DNA of 5,649 nt from JAUXIQ01 sp030620925 [NCBI: Nitrospinota bacterium] (GTDB taxonomy: Bacteria > JAUXIQ01). Position numbers and translations under genes: made by a program. Numbering within the stretch: the stretch's first letter is position 1; the number at the start of each line of letters is the position of its first letter. The stretch is from assembly GCA_030620925.1 (NCBI GenBank), contig JAUXIQ010000155.1, positions 1 through 5,649 of the forward strand, read 5' to 3'. The notes beneath the pieces were generated by a model. That model saw only the letters and a list, made by a program, of their open reading frames with translations, searched no databases and was not told the origin of the DNA. Of the stretch, positions 1 through 4,525 are shown piece by piece.

Positions 1-185
1 CCATGCCCGGGGAGGTCTATTGCTACGGGAGTATGCGAATCCGCCACGGCCTCCATATGTTTTTCCCATACCCTTGTGTTGCACCCCGTGCCGTGGACGT
101 ACATCACCCTCTGCCCCTTCTTTGCCTTCGGGTCGCCTATGGCGTGATAATGGATTTTAAGCCCTCCGATTTCCACGAATCCCAT
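1..185 (-). CDS. Alpha/beta hydrolase, N-terminal part (gene runs off the left edge)
   Basis: The minus strand reads ATG at 185-183 and stays open for 61 codons plus two bases to base 1. The peptide has the start of an alpha/beta-hydrolase fold: a first strand ending in VMYVHGTG (about residues 27-34), where the HG turn forms part of the oxyanion hole, then a downstream Trp (residue 40), then IDLPGHG (about 56-62), the usual strand-turn before helix A. The nucleophile elbow (GxSxG), acid and His lie outside the window, so substrate and reaction cannot be named; esterases, C-C bond hydrolases and acyltransferases share this start. No signal peptide is seen, so it is probably cytoplasmic. The start is supported by GGAGGA at 192-197 with 6-7 bases before the ATG, and by an in-frame stop upstream at 219-221 with no other ATG between. 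An extended -10 promoter lies about 80 bp upstream, so it is probably transcribed independently of the YbaK-like gene. Confidence 0.86.
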   Translation of the reverse strand, partial: MGFVEIGGLKIHYHAIGDPKAKKGQRVMYVHGTGCNTRVWEKHMEAVADSHTPVAIDLPGH

Positions 186-263
186 GAATCTTCCTCCGAT
201 ATGCTCTGGCTGATGCGTTTATGTTTTCGGTCGTAATTGTTTTAAGCTCGCAATCGAGAGGGG

Positions 264-272
264 ATTATATCA
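264..272 (-). promoter_or_regulatory. Extended -10 promoter for the alpha/beta hydrolase
   Basis: On the minus strand the sequence reads TGATATAAT, a perfect TATAAT (264-269) preceded by TGn (270-272), the extended -10 signature recognised by sigma-70 region 3. No good -35 is present at 16-19 bp (the bases there read ACGTCC or TTACGT), as expected of extended -10 promoters. Transcription would begin near 257, giving a leader of about 72 nt before the hydrolase ATG. Confidence 0.6.
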
Positions 273-356
273 CAAGAAAAGGGTGTGGACGTAACTATGC
301 GCTCAGGAAAAGGGCGGTCTTGTTCTTCGGGGCGGGAAAAATTTGAGGTCTCTTGT

Positions 357-373
357 CAGTCTTATTCAGACTG
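357..373 (-). terminator. Hairpin just after the YbaK-like gene, possible weak terminator
   Basis: A perfect 6-bp inverted repeat, CAGTCT with a 5-nt loop then AGACTG, lies 3 bp past the stop codon of the deacylase gene on its transcribed strand. The nearest U-run (five T on the minus strand, about 339-343) is some 14 bases beyond the stem, so this is not a textbook intrinsic terminator. It may instead be a 3'-end stabilising hairpin. Confidence 0.3.
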
Positions 374-375
374 GA

Positions 376-846
376 TCAGACGTGGGTGCAAATTTCTATC
401 CTTTCCGGGTTCACCAGCCGCTCGAAATCGGTGTATTTCATCTTGACCGTCTCCACGTGGCTTCCGGCGTTGAAGACCATATATTCGTTCTTCGAAAGCT
501 CAGGGTCCACGTAGACTTTCATGTCGTAGAGGTTGCCGAAAGGCGGCATGGCTCCCACCTCGCAGCCCGGGAACACGCTTTTGAATTCGTCTTCGGCGGC
601 CAATCTGATGTCGGGAGCATTGAAGACATCCTTGGCTTTCAGGAAGTCCACCTTGCAGTTGGCCGAGATCACCACCATGGACAGCGTTTCCATTGATTTC
701 AAGATGACCACTTTGGCCAGCATCTTGCCGCGAACGTGTTGGCGGGCGGCGATTTCCTGGGCGGTGTACGCTTCGGTATGAACGTTAACCTCGTACTCCA
801 CCCCCTCCGTTTTGAGAAAATCGTCTAAATTCTTCAGTATACTCAT
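376..846 (-). CDS. YbaK/ProX-family aminoacyl-tRNA deacylase (editing domain protein)
   Basis: A complete 156-residue stand-alone protein of the YbaK / prolyl-tRNA-synthetase-associated editing domain. Family members act in trans in the cytoplasm to hydrolyse mischarged tRNA, for example Cys-tRNA(Pro) by YbaK or Ala-tRNA(Pro) by ProX. Visible hallmarks: the AYTAQEIA segment (26-33), typical of the family's N-terminal strand-helix; LAKVVILK (43-50), whose Lys45 matches the conserved lysine needed for substrate positioning in YbaK; and GAMPPFG (98-104), the conserved loop lining the substrate pocket. Length is normal for the family and no truncation is seen. Which tRNA is edited cannot be read from the sequence. 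The ATG is supported by AGAGGAG at 855-861 with 8 bases of spacing. It ends in TGA and is followed by a small hairpin. It lies between the trans-sulfuration enzyme and the hydrolase, all on the minus strand, but has its own promoter. A Cys-tRNA editing role next to a Cys/Met enzyme is tempting but unproven. Confidence 0.88.
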   Translation of the reverse strand: MSILKNLDDFLKTEGVEYEVNVHTEAYTAQEIAARQHVRGKMLAKVVILKSMETLSMVVISANCKVDFLKAKDVFNAPDIRLAAEDEFKSVFPGCEVGAMPPFGNLYDMKVYVDPELSKNEYMVFNAGSHVETVKMKYTDFERLVNPERIEICTHV

Positions 847-861
847 GGTCTGTACTCCTCT

Positions 862-876
862 GGTATAAGATATACC
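862..876 (-). repeat. Inverted repeat directly upstream of the deacylase ribosome binding site
   Basis: GGTATA and TATACC form a perfect 6-bp inverted repeat around a 3-base centre, ending one base from the AGAGGAG site. In RNA it could form a short, weak A/U-rich hairpin beside the ribosome binding site. As DNA it could be a small operator within the transcribed leader. No partner is known. Confidence 0.3.
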
Positions 877-905
877 CCTGAGTAAAATGTTGTGCCGACA
901 ACTCT

Positions 906-945
906 ATTTTAACTGTAAATTACTCCCCTCTTAATATGCTGTCAA
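906..945 (-). promoter_or_regulatory. Promoter region for the YbaK-like deacylase (two overlapping candidates)
   Basis: On the minus strand a consensus -35 TTGACA (940-945) stands 17 bp from TAATTT (917-922). An overlapping candidate, TTAAGA (929-934), stands 17 bp from TAAAAT (906-911). Either gives a start near 899-910 and a leader of about 53-64 nt. The second has the better -10, the first the perfect -35; the sequence alone does not decide. A 5-bp inverted repeat, GTTGT with a 4-base centre then ACAAC (889-902), sits at or just past the predicted start and could be an operator. Confidence 0.5.
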
Positions 946-1027
946 TAATCATATTTTTCACTCGTTCATCAGTCAATATGGTACGGGAAATTCCTTTATT
1001 CACTCCCCATTATTAATACGAAAGACA

Positions 1028-2179
1028 TCAGGGGGCATAGCTGAGAGCCTGTTCGAGGTCGGCTATAATGTCTGCTGCGTCTTCTATACCCAGAGAGAGG
1101 CGCAAGGTCCCCTCTGTTATGCCCGCTCGCTCGAGGTGTTCCCGGGGCACGTTCTTATGGGAAGAGGTAACCGGCATGCTTATGAGGCTTTCCACACCTC
1201 CCAGGCTGGCGGCGGGGATGCAGGTGCGCAGGTTGTCCATTACTGCACCGGCTCCCCTCAGACCACCACTTACCTCAAAGGCCAACATCCCTCCGAAACC
1301 GCGCATTTGCCTCCGGGCCAACTGATGCTGGGGGTGAGAGGGAAGGCCCGGATACGAAACCCGCAGCACTTTGGGGTGCTCCTCCAGGAATCGGGCCACT
1401 TCCATCGCCGTCAGATTATGGCGCTCCACTCTCAACCCCAGCGTCTTGAGCCCTCTGTTCAAGAGGTAACCTGCGAATGGGTCGAGAGTGCTTCCCAACG
1501 TGCTGGCGGTCTCACGCACCTTTTCTACAAGCTCTCTTTTGCCCACCACCGCTCCGGCCACCACGTCGCAGAACCCGTTGAGGTATTTCGTTGCGCTGTG
1601 CACGACCAGGTCGGCACCCAGCTCCAGAGGCCGTTGATTGTAAGGAGTGGCGAAGGTATTATCCACTATAATTGTGGCTCCATGACGCCGGCCAAGCTCC
1701 ACCACCGCCTCGATATCAACCAGCTTGAGCACAGGGTTAGTGGGGGTCTCGATGAAAATAACTCCCGTGTTTTTGTCGACCGCCTCTCGCATCTGATCGA
1801 AATCTGTAGTGTCCACCAGGGAGACGTTTATGCCATGCCCGGGCAGAAACTGAGAGAATAGTTTGAGGGTGGTGCCGTAGAGGTCGGTAATGGAGACCAG
1901 TCGCCCTCCTGAGTTCAGGAAAGTCATCACCGAGGCGGAAATGGCGGCCATACCTGAGGAGGTGATCAGGGCGGCATCTCCTTCCTCGAGGGAAGCTATT
2001 TTATCCTCCGCCACTTTTATTGTTGGGTTGCTGAAGCGGGTGTACAGGTAGTTTCCCCTGTTTCCCTGCCTGAAAGTGGAAGTCTGATAGATGGGCGTGG
2101 CGACGGCCCCGGTTTCGGGGTCGATTGTTTCACCTGCATGCACCGCCCTTGTGGTAAAGCCTTCTCTACGCTCAGCCAT
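1028..2179 (-). CDS. PLP-dependent trans-sulfuration enzyme (cystathionine gamma-synthase / gamma-lyase family)
   Basis: A complete 383-residue member of the Cys/Met-metabolism PLP enzymes, a fold-type I aminotransferase-like family active as cytoplasmic tetramers. Visible active-site elements: YTRFSNPT (46-53), whose Tyr and Arg48 bind the cofactor phosphate of the neighbouring subunit; SSGMAA (74-79), the phosphate loop; Tyr101 in DLYG, which stacks on PLP; Asp173 in VDNTFATPY, which pairs with the pyridine nitrogen; SATKYLNG with Lys198 as the Schiff-base lysine; SLGGVESL (325-332); and Arg361 in TLRLSLGIED, which binds the substrate carboxylate. From memory, this numbering matches E. coli MetB closely. 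Thr103 stands where methionine gamma-lyases carry a characteristic Cys, arguing against that activity. Gamma-synthase (metB-like), gamma-lyase (mccB-like) and O-acetylhomoserine sulfhydrylase remain possible; no met or cys partner gene is adjacent. The ATG is backed by AAGGAG at 2190-2195 (10-base spacing). No convincing terminator follows the TGA. Confidence 0.92.
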   Translation of the reverse strand: MAERREGFTTRAVHAGETIDPETGAVATPIYQTSTFRQGNRGNYLYTRFSNPTIKVAEDKIASLEEGDAALITSSGMAAISASVMTFLNSGGRLVSITDLYGTTLKLFSQFLPGHGINVSLVDTTDFDQMREAVDKNTGVIFIETPTNPVLKLVDIEAVVELGRRHGATIIVDNTFATPYNQRPLELGADLVVHSATKYLNGFCDVVAGAVVGKRELVEKVRETASTLGSTLDPFAGYLLNRGLKTLGLRVERHNLTAMEVARFLEEHPKVLRVSYPGLPSHPQHQLARRQMRGFGGMLAFEVSGGLRGAGAVMDNLRTCIPAASLGGVESLISMPVTSSHKNVPREHLERAGITEGTLRLSLGIEDAADIIADLEQALSYAP

Positions 2180-2224
2180 TGTCAGTCATCTCCTTTTTCA
2201 CGGCTATATTCCTCTAAGGATTTG

Positions 2225-2253
2225 TTGAAGCGAGGTTGTGCTTATGCTATGTT
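2225..2253 (+). promoter_or_regulatory. Candidate promoter for the nitronate monooxygenase-like gene
   Basis: In the 199-bp gap between the divergent trans-sulfuration and flavoprotein genes, the plus strand shows TTGAAG (2225-2230), 17 bp, then TATGTT (2248-2253), with TG at -14/-15 (an extended -10). Both hexamers are 4/6 matches, so this is moderate. It would give a leader of roughly 119 nt. For the opposite gene only weak candidates are seen, such as TATATT on the minus strand at 2262-2267 without a good -35. Confidence 0.35.
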
Positions 2254-2308
2254 CACCATTAAATATATAACGGGCATCGGTCCGGAATTAACGTCTTGAA
2301 TAAGGCGT

Positions 2309-2321
2309 TTTGCTATGCAAA
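2309..2321. repeat. Inverted repeat TTTGC-TAT-GCAAA in the divergent control region
   Basis: A perfect 5-bp inverted repeat around a 3-base centre lies 57 bp before the GTG of the flavoprotein gene and 129 bp before the ATG of the trans-sulfuration gene. It is flanked by a second complementary pair, AGGC (2303-2306) and GCCT (2329-2332), so a longer imperfect stem is possible. It could be an operator or part of a leader structure; no known regulator is recognised. Confidence 0.3.
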
Positions 2322-2378
2322 GATAGAAGCCTGTTTCGCAGATGAGCCTTTTAACATTTTAGCGAGAGGAGAGGGAAA

Positions 2379-3371
2379 GTGGCAGGCAATATTTTAAATA
2401 CCGAACTCTGCTCCATGTTGGGCATCGAATATCCGATCATGCAGGCAGGGATGGGGTACCTGGCCCGCTCGGACCTCGCCGCAGCGGTTTCTGAGGCAGG
2501 AGGGCTGGGGGTTATAGGGGCGGCCTCGCTCACGCCGGAGATACTGCGGGAAGAGATAGGAAAGGTGAAGGAGCGCACTGAAAATCCCTTCGCCGTGGAC
2601 ATCCTTTTCGCCCGGATGCCCTCCGGGGATGACAGCAGGATCAACGAGTACAGCGACGAAGTGAACGATTTTATAGAGATATGTTTCGAGGAGGATGTCC
2701 CTGTAATCGCGTCGGGCCTGGGGAATCCGGCACAAATAGTTCCCCGCGCTCATGAGACGGGCAAGAAGGTAATCGCCCTGGTGGGCAACGTGAAGAACGC
2801 CCTGCGCGTTGAGGCGGGTGGCGTGGATTTGATAGTCGCTCAGGGGCACGATGCGGGGGGGCACACCGGCCGCATAGGGACCATGAGTCTCGTTCCCTCG
2901 GTGATCGATGCGGTGAAAGTCCCGGTGGCGGCGGCGGGAGGCATAGTCGACGGCCGGGGCCTGGCGGCTGCGATGATGCTCGGTGCGGTTGGAGTCTGGT
3001 GCGGCACTCGGTTCGTGACCACCAAGCAGGCGCATTCGCACGATAACTACAAGGACAAAATCTGCGAGATAAACGAGGAAGGCACTATCGTTACCCGGGC
3101 CTTCACCGGCAAGACCTGCCGCGTCATACCCAACGAGTTCACCGATTCATGGATCGGGCGCGAGGACGAGATAGAACCTTTCCCCCTGCAGGGCATTAAG
3201 GTGGGCCAGGATGTTGCGTTATCGGCGCGCCGGGACGGCAATACCAACCTGGGCTCGATGCCCGCCAGCCAGGGATCGAGCATGATCACCAGCGTAAAAG
3301 ACGCGGGAGACGTGGTAAGGGAAATGGTCGCCCAGGCCCATGAGGTTCTCGCCCGCTACATCCGGGCGTAG
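2379..3371 (+). CDS. FMN-dependent nitronate monooxygenase / FabK-like enoyl reductase family protein
   Basis: A complete 330-residue TIM-barrel flavoprotein of the nitronate monooxygenase (2-nitropropane dioxygenase) / FabK family. Features in order: YPIMQAGMG (18-26), the first barrel strand with the Gln/Gly-rich FMN contact; GGLGVIG (41-47); AQGHDAGGHTG (154-164), the family signature whose GGH histidine (His162) matches the functional His of FabK and the catalytic base region of nitronate monooxygenases; AAGGIVDGRG (185-194) and GTRF (209-212), the FMN-phosphate-binding turns. No Fe-S cysteine cluster, signal peptide or membrane segment is present. Reaction options are oxidation of alkyl nitronates, NAD(P)H:quinone reduction, or reduction of unsaturated acyl-ACP/acyl-CoA; the convergent crotonase makes an acyl-thioester role plausible but unproven. 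The start is GTG, preferred because AGGAG (2367-2371) lies 7 bases upstream. The stop falls 14 bp from the stop of the convergent crotonase gene. Confidence 0.88.
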   Translation: MAGNILNTELCSMLGIEYPIMQAGMGYLARSDLAAAVSEAGGLGVIGAASLTPEILREEIGKVKERTENPFAVDILFARMPSGDDSRINEYSDEVNDFIEICFEEDVPVIASGLGNPAQIVPRAHETGKKVIALVGNVKNALRVEAGGVDLIVAQGHDAGGHTGRIGTMSLVPSVIDAVKVPVAAAGGIVDGRGLAAAMMLGAVGVWCGTRFVTTKQAHSHDNYKDKICEINEEGTIVTRAFTGKTCRVIPNEFTDSWIGREDEIEPFPLQGIKVGQDVALSARRDGNTNLGSMPASQGSSMITSVKDAGDVVREMVAQAHEVLARYIRA

Positions 3372-3372
3372 T

Positions 3373-3385
3373 CAGGAAATACCTG
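3373..3385. terminator. Small inverted repeat between convergent genes
   Basis: CAGG, five bases, CCTG fills almost the whole 14-bp gap between the two convergent stop codons. The 4-bp stem without a T-run is too weak for an efficient intrinsic terminator on either strand. It is recorded because no other termination signal is visible here, which implies overlapping 3' transcript ends. Confidence 0.15.
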
Positions 3386-4174
3386 CTACCGGCCCTGAAA
3401 TTCGGGAGGCCGCTTTTCAAGAAAGGCCGTGAGCCCCTCCTTGACGTCCTCGCTGGCGTAGACCTGCTTGACCATCTCGTCCACGTCTGAAGAGTCTATC
3501 TGTTTCTGCGGGCTGAGGCACTTATGCACCATCTTCTTGAACCCGCGGACTGACAGCGGGGCGTTCTGAGCTATCTCCCCGGCTATTTGCATAGTGGTCT
3601 CATGCAATTGGTCGTGAGGCACCAGGTAGTTTACGAGACCGATTTCGAGGGCCTTGCCGGCATCGAAGATTCTCCCCGTGAAGAGCAGTTCCTTGGTGTA
3701 CATGATTCCCATGGCGTTGACCAGCCGCTGCACCAGGCCGTAATTGAGTAGTATGCCCCTTTTTGCCAGGGGCATGCCGAAGTGGGCTCTTTCCGAAGCG
3801 ATTCGTATGTCACAATTCACCGCCAGCTCGCAGCCTCCGGCCAGGGCGTAACCGTTGACCATGGCGATGACCGGATTCGGAAAGTCGATGATGCTGTCCA
3901 GGGCACCTTCCACATATGAAGCGTCGCTGCCCCGCTCGGCCCTCTCCTCCTGTGTCTTCAGGATTTCGGCCATATCCGCCCCGGATGAGAAAGCCTTATC
4001 GCCCGCGCCGGTAACGACAGCCACCCTTATGTCCTCATCTCCGGCCATGGATTGCATTATGTCCGCAAGCTCGACCCACATGGCTGTATTGAACGCATTT
4101 CGCTGTGCAGGGCGGTTTATGGTGATGGTACAAATGTGTGCATCCTTTTCGATAAGGAAATTTTCCTCCGCCAT
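3386..4174 (-). CDS. Crotonase (enoyl-CoA hydratase/isomerase) superfamily protein with one catalytic Glu replaced
   Basis: A complete 262-residue crotonase-fold protein, the usual length. Such enzymes bind acyl-CoA and stabilise an enolate through an oxyanion hole made by two backbone NH groups. Visible elements: NRPAQRNAF (20-28), the CoA-binding N-terminal strand; AFSSGADM (61-68), first oxyanion-hole segment; VNGYALAGGCELA (106-118), second oxyanion segment with Glu116 matching Glu144 of rat mitochondrial enoyl-CoA hydratase; FGMP (132-135), then RGILLNYGLVQRL (139-151); and a C-terminal EGLTAFLEKRPPEF segment typical of the family. The gap-free alignment to the rat enzyme puts Leu136 where the second catalytic Glu164 should be, and Asn-Tyr-Gly-Leu where GAGG is usual. 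Plain hydration of enoyl-CoA is therefore doubtful; isomerase, hydrolase, decarboxylase or another CoA reaction is possible. The ATG is preceded by GAGAGGAGG (about 4-5 base spacing) and a strong promoter. No signal peptide: cytoplasmic. Confidence 0.9.
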   Translation of the reverse strand: MAEENFLIEKDAHICTITINRPAQRNAFNTAMWVELADIMQSMAGDEDIRVAVVTGAGDKAFSSGADMAEILKTQEERAERGSDASYVEGALDSIIDFPNPVIAMVNGYALAGGCELAVNCDIRIASERAHFGMPLAKRGILLNYGLVQRLVNAMGIMYTKELLFTGRIFDAGKALEIGLVNYLVPHDQLHETTMQIAGEIAQNAPLSVRGFKKMVHKCLSPQKQIDSSDVDEMVKQVYASEDVKEGLTAFLEKRPPEFQGR

Positions 4175-4219
4175 GTGGCCTCCTCTCCCAATTTCTATAC
4201 CTGGTTATAAAGTTGCCTT

Positions 4220-4233
4220 AAAACAGTTGTTTT
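4220..4233. repeat. Inverted repeat AAAACA-GT-TGTTTT in the crotonase leader
   Basis: Perfect 6-bp arms around a 2-base centre lie about 18 bp downstream of the predicted crotonase transcription start. The 2-base centre is too tight for an RNA hairpin with these arms, so if meaningful it would be a DNA operator where a repressor could block the polymerase. The run of T on the plus strand just beyond it (4230-4236) is AT-rich background and not a clear terminator. Confidence 0.3.
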
Positions 4234-4250
4234 TTTGATGGAGATTTAAT

Positions 4251-4278
4251 ATTATACCATTCCACGTAGAGGTCTCAA
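4251..4278 (-). promoter_or_regulatory. Strong promoter for the crotonase gene
   Basis: On the minus strand TTGAGA (4273-4278, 5/6 match) is followed after 16 bp by a perfect TATAAT (4251-4256), itself preceded by TG at the extended -10 position (4258-4259). This is the best promoter in the window. Transcription would begin near 4244, giving a leader of about 70 nt. It is flanked by inverted repeats at 4220-4233 and 4286-4298, which could be control sites. Confidence 0.65.
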
Positions 4279-4285
4279 GTTTGAT

Positions 4286-4298
4286 GTGAATATTTCAC
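4286..4298. repeat. Inverted repeat GTGAA-TAT-TTCAC upstream of the crotonase promoter
   Basis: Perfect 5-bp arms around a 3-base centre are centred about 48 bp upstream of the predicted crotonase start, adjacent to its -35. This is a typical position for an activator, or for a repressor shared with the divergent sensor gene. It loosely resembles a CRP/FNR-type TGTGA half-site pair but with a shorter centre, so no assignment is made. Confidence 0.35.
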
Positions 4299-4350
4299 CT
4301 GTTCGTCCTATATTATTTTTATCGCAAAGTGAGTTTAAACGCCTTAAAGC

Positions 4351-4364
4351 ATAAGTATACTTAT
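4351..4364. repeat. Perfect 14-bp palindrome ATAAGTATACTTAT
   Basis: Seven-base arms with no central gap overlap the first three bases of a plus-strand TATAAT (4362-4367), about 160 bp upstream of the sensor ATG. A palindrome over a -10 element is a classic repressor-operator arrangement, but that TATAAT has no good -35 and the surrounding DNA is very AT-rich. Regulator unknown. Confidence 0.35.
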
Positions 4365-4415
4365 AATAAACTTTTAGCGGTAAAATATATAAAACGCCAA
4401 TTGATTCATATCTTA

Positions 4416-4443
4416 TTGAAATATTTAAAGTTTTTATTAAAAT
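4416..4443 (+). promoter_or_regulatory. Candidate promoter for the PAS-PAS-GAF sensor
   Basis: TTGAAA (4416-4421, 5/6 match), 16 bp, then TAAAAT (4438-4443, 5/6 match). The predicted start near 4450 gives a leader of about 76 nt. The match is good but lies in DNA so AT-rich that chance matches are likely, hence moderate confidence. Confidence 0.42.
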
Positions 4444-4471
4444 ATGTCGAAAAATTAAAATATAGCGTGTT

Positions 4472-4480
4472 AAGGAAGGG
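4472..4480 (+). other. Orphan Shine-Dalgarno-like purine run in the sensor leader
   Basis: AAGGAAGGG is a strong anti-SD match but lies 45 bp before the sensor ATG. The nearest starts lead only to immediate stops: TTG-TGA at 4481-4486, or a GTG at 4483 followed by two codons and TAG. It may be chance, a standby ribosome site, or a remnant of an earlier upstream start. Confidence 0.25.
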
Positions 4481-4525
4481 TTGTGAAAAGTTAGTCATCC
4501 GCTCAATTTGTTATGGGACGTAAAG

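Larger units (their letters stand above)
4320..4525. other. AT-rich noncoding leader upstream of the PAS sensor
   Basis: The gap between the crotonase and sensor genes is 351 bp (4175-4525), the longest in the window. Its left part holds the crotonase promoter and two inverted repeats. Bases 4321-4500 contain only 47 G/C out of 180 (26%), and 4381-4440 only 9 of 60. The stretch contains GTTTAAAC (4333-4340), a 14-bp palindrome, TATAAT at 4362-4367, a candidate sensor promoter at 4416-4443 and an orphan ribosome-binding-like purine run. A 64-codon open frame across it (GTG at 4329 to TAA at 4521-4523) has no ribosome binding site and a Lys/Leu/Tyr-rich product expected from AT-rich DNA, so it is not called as a gene. 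Confidence 0.6.

Noticed and set aside
343-696. Open frame of 117 codons on the plus strand opposite the deacylase
   Set aside because: It is a shadow of the YbaK-family gene; the product is His/Val-rich with no domain and there is no initiation signal.
1136-1861. Long open frame (241 codons) on the plus strand opposite the trans-sulfuration gene
   Set aside because: It lies wholly antisense to a gene with full active-site motifs, its product shows no recognisable domain, and no ribosome binding site precedes it. It is a by-product of codon bias on the other strand.
2394-3041. Open frame of 215 codons on the minus strand opposite the flavoprotein gene
   Set aside because: It is antisense to a clear FMN-enzyme gene, has no family motif, and is rich in Arg/His/Pro as expected from reading GC-rich codons backwards.
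4220-4237. Possible intrinsic terminator (inverted repeat followed by T-run) on the plus strand
   Set aside because: The arms are A/T only apart from one C/G pair, the centre is two bases, and no plus-strand gene ends upstream, so a terminator reading is not supported.
344-4276. The 8-mer GAGGTCTC at 344-351 and again at 4269-4276
   Set aside because: Two copies of an 8-mer nearly 4 kb apart, with different flanks, are compatible with chance and do not suggest an att site or transposon end.
4329-4523. Open frame of 64 codons ending two bases before the sensor ATG
   Set aside because: The position hints at translational coupling, but the GTG start has no ribosome binding site, the product is a Lys/Leu/Tyr/Ile mixture typical of AT-rich noncoding DNA, and the candidate sensor promoter lies inside it.
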